Of a stretch of DNA of 64,000 bases, positions 21,001 to 31,376 are shown one piece after another. Both the position numbers and the translations under genes were made by a program. Below the pieces are notes generated by a model, which saw only the letters and a list, made by a program, of their open reading frames with translations, ran no database searches and was not told where the DNA came from. Source of the stretch: Halicephalobus mephisto (taxonomy: Eukaryota; Nematoda; Chromadorea; Rhabditida; Panagrolaimidae); contig SWDT01000007.1 of NCBI GenBank assembly GCA_009193035.1, positions 558,001 through 622,000 on the forward strand, read 5' to 3'. Every line of letters starts with the position of its first letter. Within the stretch, counting starts at the first letter, position 1.

Positions 21001-24000
21001 TATAAACCATAAAAATTACAACTTTTAAATTATTGATTTATAAAAAATATAAACCCCAAAAAATCTTATTACAGTAGAACTTGGATATGATACCCTTGCT
21101 ATGATATATCTCTTGTTATAGCATACAGTCTGAATGAGTTTGGTTAGTCTGTTTTCAAATTTATCCCCTATATAATATATCCTTTCTTATAACATACGCT
21201 TTACCCCAATTTCAAGAAGGTATCTTACATCCAAATTCTACTGTATTACAGTACTGTATACAATCAACTCTCGATTTAACGTAATTATTTTCAATCCCGG
21301 CAAAATTTCTTTTAAAATAATATAAATTAACTCTCAATTTAACATCATTTTTGCCCGGTCCTTTGGATTACGTTATATCGAGATTCGACTGTACTTATTT
21401 CCAAAATTAAAAAATACTAAAAACTCACAATATTAGGATCCGGTTCTTTAAAAATTCCAATAATCAACCACGTAATCAATGTAATTGATGATACAGTAAC
21501 CACAAATGGCACAAAATATCCAGAAAGTTTATCCGCTCTTTGTTGTAATGGTGCTTTAGAAGTTTGAGCTTCTTCAACAAGTTTAACTATTTGTGCTAAA
21601 GTTGCATCTTGTCCAACATGTGTTGCTTCAATAATTAACATTCCTGTTTGATTAATTGATCCACCTATTACTGGATTTCCTTGTTTTTTAATAACAGGCA
21701 TACTTTCACCTGTTATAAATGATTCATCTGTTGAACTTTTACCTTCAATAACAATCCCATCAACTGCTATTTTTTCACCAGGTAAAACTTTAATCAAATC
21801 ACCACGTTGTACAAGTTCAATATCTATTCCTCTCTCAGTCAATATATGTCCTTCATTATCCCTCGTTATTAATCTTGCTTCTTTAGCCTGCAATGACATC
21901 AACTTACTCAAAGCTTCTGATGTTTTTCCTTTAGCTTTGTATTCTAACCATCTTCCTAAAGATATAAAAACCAACAACATAGGAGGAACATCAAAAAACG
22001 TCATCGGACTTGAATCCCATTGTAAAAATATCGCAATAACAAGGATAGTGACTGAATATATATAAGCAATTGAAGTCGCCAAAACAATCAGAACATCCAT
22101 CGTTGTTGTTCCATGTTTAACCGCTTTCCATGCTTGAGTATAAAAATTTCTTCCTCCAAACCACTGAACAGGTGTTGATAATAAAAGTAATAAAACATTA
22201 TCCAACGACAAAGCAGGTACAATTATTTTTGTTTGTTTTTCTGGATGCATCGGAGTATGCATTAACCAATGAAAATAAATCATAATTGCCATAACAGGAA
22301 TTCCAAAAATAAGAGAAATAAGAAATGATGTTCTCCATCTCCTGATATCCTTCTCATGAGATAACGACTTCAATCTGTCCTCATGAGTAGCGAGTTCTGC
22401 AATGTATCCTAAGCCCTAAAAAACAATCATCAAATTAATGTGAAAATTAAAAACAAAAATTACTGTAAAATCATCTCAAAATTGTAGTTTTATAAAAATT
22501 TTTAGTTTTAAAAAACAAAAATTTCAACAAAATTACAGAATTTTATACAAATTTTCAAAAAATTCTATTAAATTTTAACTTTTTATAAAATTTCAGAATT
22601 TTTCATTAAATTATGAAAACATAAAATTTTTGGAAATTTTAGAAGCTTCCAAATTATTCAAAAATTTAATAAAATTTTACAAAGTATTTCTGGAAAATTC
22701 TAGAACCTATGAATTTTCACCAAACATTTTTATAATTTTTTTAAATTCTAAAATATTCAACGAACATTTGTAAATTTATAAAATTTCCATAAAACTTTAA
22801 GTGTTTCGTTTTCGGTTTATTTCGGACTCAAATTTGGGTGATTCAATAATTATCATAAATGTAAAATAAAAATATTAAATTAAATTAAATTTTGTTAAAA
22901 CTGTTAGTAATTTTTCTGGATCGATGACGTTATCGCTATTCCGATCATTAATCTTAGTAAATTAAAAATTAAACTTCAATTATTATAATAAATGTAAAAT
23001 AAAAATATTAAATTAAATAAAATTTCGTTAAAGTTACTAGTAATTTTTCTGGATCGATGGCGTTATCGTCGTTCCGATCATTAATCTTAAGAAATTAAAA
23101 ATTAAACTTCAATTATTATAATAAATGTAAAATAAAAGTGTTAAATTCAATAAAATTTCGTTAAAATTGTTAGTAATTTTTCTGGATCAATGACGTTATC
23201 GCCGTTTCGATCACTAATCTTAAGAAATTAAAAATTAAACTTCAATTATTATCATAAATATAAAATAAAAATATTAAATTCAATAAAATTTCGTTAAAAT
23301 TGTTGGTAATTTTTCTGGATCGATAGCCTTATCGCTATTCCGATCATTAATCTTAGGAAATTAAAAATTAAACTTACTTCAATAACTTCAATAATGTCCC
23401 GAGGACCGACACTTGCTGGGACGAATTCAACAACGGCCGAATTTGTTGAGAAATTTACCGTACAGTTTTCTACACCTCTCAGATTCATCAAATGACTTTC
23501 TATTCTTTTAGCGCAGTTTTCAGAATCCATATTTCCTATTGTTAAATTTATTTTAGAATCCGTATTTCCGGCGCCTTCAATGAGACTAGCACCGTAACCT
23601 GTGTCATTTATGGCATCACGAATTTTCTCCGGATCAATTTTGTCTGGATCATACAGAACATCCGCTTTCATGAACATTAACGAAACTACGATAGATTTGA
23701 TCCCGGGAACTTGACCGACTTGTCTCTCAATGAAGGCGACACATGAGGCACAGGTCATTCCTTCCACATTTAAAGAACACTTTTTTATTTCTCCCGGTAA
23801 CTCTTCTGTTTTCTTCGAATTCGGCATTACGATCACGGTTTCCGTGTTACTTGACGACGGAACAGAACGACAAGAATCATCAAAGACGTTTTCTTGACTA
23901 GTAAGTTTACAATCAAATCCCATGTCGTCTATAGTTTCGGCTACTTGATCTCCAGTCCATTTAGAAGGATCGAAAATAATCGTTCCTGAAAAATAATGAT

Positions 24001-24843
24001 TAAATTACGTACAAAAATAATTTGAAAAAACCATGCGTAAAAATGTCCAAAAAATATTATATGCAAAAATCCAAAAATTCTATGTTATCATATATGAAAA
24101 TTTTCAAATATCATGGCAGTACATCTAAATATCAAGAAATACCGTGATATTATATATGAAAATGCAAAAAATCAAGAAATTATAAATGTAAGTTTTCAAA
24201 TATCATGGTAGTATATCTAAAAGTCGAAAAATACCTTGATTTCATATATGAAAACTCAACAATTTTGTAGTATAATAGATGAAAATTTAAAAACACTAAG
24301 ATATTATATATGAAAATGCAAAAAATTAAGAAATTATAAATGTAAGTTTTCAAATATCATGGTAGTGTATCTAAAAGTCGAAAAATACTTTGATTTCATA
24401 TATGGAAACTCAACAATTTTGTGATATCATAGATGGAAATTTAAAAACACTAAGATATTATATATGAAAATGTATAAAATCAAGAAATTATAAATGTAAG
24501 TTTTCAAATACCATGGTAGTGTATCTAAAAGTCGAAAAATACTTTGATTTCATATATGGAAACTCAACAATTTTGTAGTATCATAGATGAAAATTTAAAA
24601 ATACTAAGATATTATATATGAAAAAAGAAATACTACGATATATGGGAATTTTAAAAATATAAAATTCTACAAAATCAACATACCTTCTTTCTCCTTGAGC
24701 AAAACTTTAATTTTGAAGATTCCATCCTTGGATCCTATGTTAGATTCGATGTTTTTGACGCAGGACATGCACGTCATGCCATCGATGGACACGACTGCTT
24801 TCTTTTTCGTTTTCGGAGATCCCAAAAGATCCGCATCTTCCAT
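18100..24843 (-). CDS. cua-1: Copper-transporting P1B-type ATPase (ATP7/CUA-1)
   Basis: Pumps Cu(I) across secretory-pathway or plasma membranes using ATP. Exons 24843-24684, 23985-23378, 22415-21429, 20702-20123, 19690-19308 and 18681-18100 total 3,300 nt, 1,099 residues, all in phase. Order: metal-binding domain 1 (GMTCMSC, Cys 25/28), domain 2 (GMTCASC, Cys 132/135), and domain 3 in which CxxC has decayed to MDSENC (residues 206-211). Then transmembrane helices, the TGES actuator loop near 498, the CPC copper channel motif at 610-612, DKTGT with the phosphorylated Asp 654, SEHPIG, TGDN and [12 protein letters not shown] short Ser/Lys-rich cytosolic tail ends ...MFAQLV. The ATG lies one base after TTTTCCAG, usable by trans-splicing or by joining to the upstream exon at 27024-27100. 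It converges with the dynein light chain; stops are 70 bases apart. Confidence 0.97.
21072..21243. mobile_element. Pogo/Tigger-like MITE, family 1, in cua-1 intron
   Basis: 172 bases flanked by TA, beginning CAGTAGAACTTGGATATGAT and ending in the near-perfect inverse ...ATCCAAATTCTACTG. Internal words TTATAGCATAC, GAGTTTGGTTAGT and TATAACATACGCTTT recur in every other copy in this window. TA target duplication and CAGT ends are the pogo/Tc1-mariner superfamily pattern. Non-coding. Confidence 0.85.
21261..21391. mobile_element. Pogo/Tigger-like MITE, second family, in cua-1 intron
   Basis: 131 bases flanked by TA. The left end CAATCAACTCTCGATTTAAC mirrors the right end, which read in reverse is CAGTCGAATCTCGATATAAC. 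The TIR differs from the neighbouring family-1 MITE only 17 bases away. Non-coding; an autonomous source is not in the window. Confidence 0.75.
22845..23372. repeat. Four tandem ~140 bp copies at an exon-intron junction of cua-1
   Basis: A ~140-base unit is repeated four times in intron 2, directly after the donor of exon 2. The unit contains AATTGAAGTTTAATTTTTAA on the minus strand, close to the exon end plus donor ATTGAAGTAAGTTTAATTTT, so the array may have begun as a duplication of the splice junction. Each copy can encode an EF-hand-like loop on the minus strand (see findings). Positions 22430-22840 are plain AT-rich intron. Confidence 0.75.
24050..24640. repeat. ~155 bp tandem repeat in cua-1 intron 1
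   Basis: About four copies of a unit with TTTTCAAATATCATGGTAGT, AAAAGTCGAAAAATACTTTG, GGAAACTCAACAATTTTGTA and AAACACTAAGATATTATATA. Intronic and non-coding. Confidence 0.8.
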
Positions 24844-24859
24844 TCTGGAAAACTCATAT

Positions 24860-27020
24860 ATTAAAATCGTACATAATCATCGAAAAAACAAAATTAAGGA
24901 ATCAAAAATGGAAACAAAGAAAAAAAATCCCAGAATTATCGAAAATCCTAGAGAAAAAAAAGATAAGAGAACATTCCAAGCAGAAATTTGGAACCAATGC
25001 AAGGACAAAAATCGAACTTTGACAAGAAACGAATTCTGTCAATTTTCTTTCAACAACCGGTTATATAAAAAATAAAAATTGAAACAGCCAAAGGCAAAAT
25101 TTTGTGAAAAATTTCACGTCATCGTTAACGAAATTCCATGTTTTCCTTTTTAAAGAAAATTGAAAACAACCACAAAATGTCGGTTTTGGCACGAAAGCGG
25201 CCACTTCCGACTTTATTTCGGAACAAAAGACTTCTTTGATCTTACTAAAAGTGGACTATCTGTCTCATATAAAAACAGTGAAATTTGGTTCTGGAACGAA
25301 AATGGACACTTGATGTTTTCTGAAAAACAGAAAAAAGTTCTTTGGTCTTGATAAAAATTGACTGTCTGTTCCAAAATCGACCAGTGAAAGATAGTTTCGG
25401 CATGAGATTGACCACTTTTGACGATTGTAAAAAATTAGGGAAGAAGGGTTCTTTGATGTCGCCGAAAATAGACAATCAATTCAAAAAACAAAAAAGTCAG
25501 TTTTGGCCCGAAATTAGCTAGAATTGACAATTTCGAAAAAATAGAAATTTTTTATTTTAGCGAGAACTGGCCGAAATAGCGCTCTCGGTCAGTTCTGCTT
25601 GTTTTTGGCCGTACAGCGTCACTTCTCTTTGATTCACGTTGATTTCGAAATTCTTTATTTTTTTAAATATTAATTTAATTATAGAAAAATTAATAAAAAA
25701 ATGAAATAAATGAGATAAATCTTAAGAAATAGAAGAGTAAATGTCGCTGGGGAAGAACTGCCGTACAGCCTCCGATTGTACATTACGAAATCACTTTCAT
25801 ATAAAATCGGTTCCGCGACGCTTCCCTCCCAGCGACGTTCGCTCTCCGTTTTTCATCTTTTTTCACATTTTTTTCACATTTTTCATCTTTTTTCACATTT
25901 TTTACCTTTTTTCACATTTTTTACCTTTTTTCACTTTTTCTCTCTAATTTCGAAATTATTTTTTTCTTAACTAAAATATTAATTTAATTTAAATATAAAA
26001 AATTAATATAAAAACGAAATAAATCCTACGAAAAAGGGGGAGTAAATATCGCTGGAGGGAAACTGCCATACAGCCTTATTTTTAGGCTTCCCTCAGACAA
26101 GCTGAAAGTTCCTGTTAGCTGCTTTATATTTATCGTTTTTCTTGTGACTTGGAACCAGACTACATCCAGAAGTCACAAACTAGAAAGTAGGCTACATTTC
26201 GTGGATGTTTTCTGGAATTTTTTGATTTTTATTTACACAAATTAAAATATATTTTTTAGAATCAGAACATTTTGAAAAATCCTAAAATTTTCAGCAGAAG
26301 TTTTAAAAAATATCCGAAATTTATAATTCTAAAAATTCGTCTCGGGAAAATTCTGTAAAAAATATTTATTTTTAATTTCCACAATATTGTAATTCCCAAA
26401 ATTTTAAAAATTCGTGTCGGGACAATTCCGTAAGAAATATTTATTTTTTATATAATTCCTAAAATTCGTGTCGAGACAATTTCGTAAGAAATATTTATTT
26501 TTAATTTCCACAATACTGTAATTCCCAAAATTCGTGTCGAGACAATTTCGTAAGAAATATTTTTAATTTTCATAATACTGTAATTTTTAAATTTCCTAAA
26601 ATTCTAAAAACTTGTGTCGAGACAATTCCGTAAAAAATTTTTATTTTTTATATAATTCTAAAAACTCGTGTTGAGACAATTTCGTAAGAAATATTTATTT
26701 TTTATATAATTCTAAACATTCGTGTCGAGACAATTCCGTAAGAAATATTTCTAATTTTCATAATACTGTAATTCTTAAATTTCCTAAAATTCTAAAAATT
26801 CGTGTCGAGACAATTTCGTAGAAAATTTTTATTTTTAATTTCCACAATACTGTAATTCCTAAAATTCCAAACATTTGTTTTGAGACAATTTTAGTTTTGA
26901 TTTTTATAGCAGTGTAATTTTATATCTATTAAAACCACTTAAATATCCATCTGACAAGTACTCAACTATACTAAAGATTATTTTTTCTTATTTATCAGCA
27001 AGAATCAAAAGCACGAAACT
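24860..27020. repeat. Repeat-rich stretch 5' of cua-1 (possible intron)
   Basis: No convincing gene. 25080-25560 is of mixed composition with repeated words such as GACTATCTGTC. A ~130 base direct duplication pairs 25640-25775 with 25946-26073, both containing GAGTAAATNTCGCTGG and ACTGCCNTACAGCC. 26330-26890 is a ~60-90 base tandem array around ATTCGTGTCGAGACAATTTC. If the exon at 27024-27100 belongs to cua-1, all of this is intron. Confidence 0.6.
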
Positions 27021-27023
27021 TAC

Positions 27024-27100
27024 CTCCATGACTGAAGTCGGGTGTACGTGAAATTTTCCGAATTGAGCGTTCTTTGGACAAACTTCCCAAAAATCTTCAT
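27024..27100 (-). CDS. cua-1: Candidate upstream first exon of cua-1 (longer N-terminus)
   Basis: An ATG at 27100 opens 25 codons (MKIFGKFVQRTLNSENFTYT, then RLQSW) plus two bases before a strong donor AG|GTAAGT. The two leftover bases join exactly in phase with the cua-1 acceptor at 24846-24845: AG plus A gives Arg, followed by the internal Met. This would add 26 residues, giving 1,125. Known cua-1 genes produce isoforms with different N-termini, which fits, but expression here is inferred. An unrelated small first exon is the alternative. Confidence 0.5.
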
Positions 27101-27139
27101 TCTATCAAATCTAATTGGCAAGTACAATTTTTCCTTGTT

Positions 27140-28165
27140 GAAAGACATAGATCTTCAAAAATAATATTTTCTATATAAATAAATTTTCAAAAATAATTTT
27201 TTTTCAAATATTTTCCATATAAATATAGGTTTTCAAAAATAATCTTTTTAAAATATCTTTTAAATGAACATAGATCTTCAAAAATAATTTTTTTTCAAAT
27301 ATTTTCTATATAAATATAGGTTTTTAAAAAAGTAATATTTTTTTCGAATATTTTCTATATAAATATAGGTTTTCAAAAAAGTAATATTTCCTTAAATATT
27401 TTCTATATAAATATATTTTCGAAAATAATTTTTTAAAATATCTTTTAGATGAACATAGATCTTCGAAAATAATTTTTTTTCAAATATTTTCTATATAAAT
27501 ATATTTTCAAAAATAATTTTTTAAAATATCTTTTAGATGAACATAGATCTTCGAAAATAATTTGTTTCAAATATCTTTTATACGAAAATTGTCGTCCACA
27601 TTCGGATAGTCATGTGTTTCTGACATTTCAGGGAGTCATTTTTCCGGTCCAAAACTGAAAATAAAAACGATCGAGACAGTTTTATTGTTTTTGGGGATAT
27701 GGGATTTTTCATCATGATTTTTTAATTTTTTTGGATTTTAACTTTCCTACTTTTTCAAATCCAAATTCATCTACAATATCGCGATTAATAAAAAAAATAA
27801 AAATTTACAATTTTGAAAACTTCGAAAAATCCACAATTATTAATTACATCAAAACAATGACCGACTTAGTTCTGAAATCTATAAAAAATCAAAATTAAAT
27901 CGAATTTCTGTATAAAAATTGAATAAACAGGCCAAATATTGCACGCAAACTGCAAATTTTGGACTTTAATGTTGACTTAGCTGCCTAAACATTGCACGCA
28001 AACTGCAGATTCCGATTTCGACGTTGACTTACCTGCCTAAATATTGTACGCAAACTGCAAATTTTACTTTAATTTAAAAATCTTCAAAAATAAAAATATA
28101 AAAATCTCCAACCTACTTGTCTAAACATTGCACGCAAACTGCAAATTGAACTTTGATCTCGATGT
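27140..28165. repeat. Two tandem arrays between cua-1 and the unknown gene
   Basis: 27140-27590 repeats ATATTTTCTATATAAATATA and GAACATAGATCTTC units every ~60 bases. 27925-28165 has four ~75 base copies of GCCTAAACATTGCACGCAAA with GACTTACCTGCC; relatives of this unit reappear at 56195-56625. No gene is seen in 27101-28327. Confidence 0.75.
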
Positions 28166-28327
28166 CGACTACTTCATAGACTTCTGTGTTATTTTAACTT
28201 CTTACATCCTTCAAAAACTAAAAAATATTCAAGCTAAAAACCTCAAAATCCATTTTATTAAAACTTTAAAAACTTCAAAATTAAAACTAGATTTAAAAAA
28301 CAAAAATTAAACTACAGTAATAAACAA

Positions 28328-30538
28328 TTAACTTTGAGAATAAACAACGTAACTAGCAGGTTCAACTCTCAAGTCAATTTTGAAAAAAACATTTCCGTCG
28401 TCTCCAGAAGCCACGATTCCGAGTTTTCCGTCCACATTCACTTCTGAATTACGAAATAATTGACGAATCTGCTTTCCGTAATTAGGAATAAAATCCAGAT
28501 TATAGACAACTCCAAGGTAGAGAAATCGACGGAAATCTAAACAAATTTTGACTGAGTCTAACGAACTGTTCAAAATTTCATTGAAAAATTCCTTTAATTT
28601 CGTCGGAATCAGAAGTTGGAGGGATTCTGGAGGAGCCATATAACTTAATGAATTAAATACAATTGATATTTCTTCAAGTTTGGGAAAAACACGTTTCAAA
28701 ATCCGAAGATAGTGAATCAAATTTTCATCCAAATCAATTCTTCTAGTTTCGAAGGAAAATTTTCTGACATCAGTCATTGAAAAACTAAAAATAATTAATA
28801 TTTTTATACACTTGTGTCTTAAATATTTACGTTCCAATTTCTACAACTTTAAAAAATTAAAAATATTTTAAACGCTTTTGTATTTTTACATCGAATTTTA
28901 AAAATTATTCTAAATTTATACTGTTTTATGGAATTCCGAAATTTTAGGTGTTTTAGAGTTGATTAATCTTCAGAATTCAGGATTCTAAAGATTAAATATT
29001 AGTTCTGATTTCAGATTCAGAGTTTACAGGACTTATTACGTTATTAAAAGTACTTTTTGTTCAGTTCTAACTATAGAATTGGAATATTTATGTTCGGAAT
29101 TTAAATATTTCGAATATAAATATCGAATAACTCAAAATCCAGGATTCTGAAGGTTAACTATTGATTCTGATTTCAGATTCAGAGTTTACAGGACTTATTA
29201 CGTTATTAAAAGTACTTTTTGTTCAGTTCTAACTATAGAATTGGAATATTTATGTTTGGGATACAAGTACTTGGAAGATGAATGTCGCATAACTGATTTT
29301 AGATGTCTTCAAATTCGAACAATAAGTACTTATAACAAGGTAAACAAGTCCGTAGATTCTTAATCTGAAGTCAGAATTCGGGATTCTGGGAGCTAGATAT
29401 TATTTCTGATTTCAGATTCAGAGTTTACAGATCTGATTAGTGTTGTACTTTTTGTTCAATTTGAACCACAAAAGTGGAACATAAATACTCAGGACACAAG
29501 TGTCTCATGATGACTCTTATTTAATAAAAATATTACCTTGGATCATTCCGGATGATTTCTGCAACTTCATTAAGGGTATTGTCACAGTTGATGAAGCTCA
29601 ATTCAACGGGAGAAAATTGTCTGACGATAGGTATTAACTTCCAAGAATTAGAATTCCGAACAACAACGGTTTTTGACGTGATCGGACGATGCAAAAGCAT
29701 TCGTAAAATGTAGTCCCTTCCTGTCAGTTTTTCCAAATAACGAGGTTTAGAAATAATACTGTAAAAAACTTTCTTATTGTGCCAGTTGTAATCCAGTTCC
29801 TCGAGGCCTAAAACGAAAAAACTACATTATTATGAAAATTACGAAAATTTTATAAAATTTCGAATTTTTTAAAGGAAATTTCAAAATTCTAAAACGATGA
29901 AAGTTGATCAATTTCGAAATTAACAAATTTATCGTTTTTTCCTTTTCTACAATATCTCAATCCTCTGGCAGGAATTCAAAAAATCATCTAGTAAATTAAA
30001 ATTCTTTGAATTTTTAGTTTTTAGGGATTTTTACAATTGCAAAAAAAAAAAGAATTGTTGGATTTAGTGTTTTTTTACAATATTTCATTCGCCTGTGCGG
30101 GAATTCAAAAAATTTTAAAAATTCATATATCAATTTTTAAAATTACGAAATTTGTAAAAAGAAACTCACGGTTATTCCTACGTAAACCATCGATAAAGTA
30201 CCTATCTGGCTCGGCGTTGATGACGACAGACCTGGCGTACAGACCGAAGTTGAAAGACATCGTTCGAAACAGATTTTTAGGGACATAAATTTGGATATTT
30301 TCGTCCTAAAAATATGTAAAAATAAAATAAATAAAAAACTTACAATTGTACGGATTATTACTGAGTAATACCGCGATTCCACGATGACGGCCTTGACGGA
30401 TGTGACGGTCTCCAAATAAGCAAAGTAAGGCTCTATTCCGCTGAGAAGAAACATCTTCAAGAAATACGGTCGATGAACGCTCTTGTCGAGGACCTGGATA
30501 CAGACATCTTTGAGGATAACCATGCTCGCGGAGGACAT
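28328..30538 (-). CDS. Unrecognised nematode protein, four exons, 352 residues
   Basis: Exons 30538-30344, 30305-30170, 29807-29537 and 28784-28328 total 1,059 nt with every junction in phase, so this is a real gene. The protein is soluble-looking with no signal peptide or membrane segment. It begins MSSASMVILKDVCIQVLDKS and has repeated Leu/Ile/Val-rich strands separated by charged loops (GLEELDYNW-like, SPVELSFINCDNTLNEVAEI, LRILKRVFPKLEEISIVF). That is leucine-rich-repeat style and recalls the nematode F-box-associated (FTH/DUF38-like) families. A clear F-box is not visible, although the first ~45 residues could be a degenerate one. Ligand and function are unknown. A TTTTTTAG acceptor lies ~35 bases before the ATG. 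Intron 3 carries an inverted-repeat element. Confidence 0.85.
28808..29503. mobile_element. Inverted-repeat element, copy 2, in intron 3 of the unknown gene
   Basis: Starts ACACTTGTGTCTTAAATATT and ends with the inverse, ...ACATAAATACTCAGGACACAAGTGT. The interior has about three ~130-base copies of ATTCAGAGTTTACAGGACTT and AAAAGTACTTTTTGTTCAGT. It shares ends and interior with 1434-2030. No target duplication is obvious. Non-coding. Confidence 0.75.
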
Positions 30539-31376
30539 TCTGGTTCGTCAACGAAAAAGTCAATCTTCAAAATCCTAAAAAATCCACAAAAAACATTAAA
30601 AATTAAGTTTCATAAATAAATTGTATATTTTAAAAGTTTCAAAATGGACATGAAAAATCTAAAGTCAAATTTTATAAAATTTTGAAAATAATTCAAAAAA
30701 TTCCTAAATTTTCATTTTTTAGTTTTTTTTCGAAAAATCAATTTAATAGTTGTAATAAGTATAAAAGTACATACAATAAAGGGAATTACCAAAATAAATA
30801 TAAATAAAATTGAAAAAACTTAAAATCCTAAAATTTACAAAAATGTTCGATATATGAAATCCCGGAATTTTTAAATTTTCCCTATTCAAAAAACACAAAA
30901 ATTCATTTAATTTTTAAAAAATATTAAAATAAACAAAATTTTAAAAATTTCAAAATTAAAAATCAAAAAATTTTACTTTTTTAATTTTGATATATGAAAT
31001 CCCGTGGATTTACTTAATCCTTTCTCTCCAGAAGACCGTTCAACAAAATCCAACCCCAGATTCACTTCAAAATAATTCACAACGAAATCCTAAATTTCCG
31101 TACTGAAAAGAAAAAGAAAATCAAAAACCAAATCATTTCTCCCGGAACGAATTTGCAAAAGGCGGGAAATTCAAACATTTCTCCCTCAACCCATTACCAA
31201 ATCCCCCAGATACTATCCTTGGTTGAAACTGAAATGCTGAGAATTTATTTCTGAATACTTAGTAAATGCAAAATTTCTGAATAAATGATACTACTGAATT
31301 CTGTAATATGGTGCTTTGTGCAGAGTGCAAACACAAGTGTGCAGATGCAAACAAGACCAAGAATGCTTCAAGTGTT
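30539..31376. other. Intergenic region between unknown gene and myosin 3' end
   Basis: AT-rich spacer containing the 5' leader of the unknown gene, a GGCGGGAAA word near 31154, and the myosin 3' UTR with AATAAA on the minus strand at 31249-31244, about 128 bases after its stop. No further gene is seen. Confidence 0.6.
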
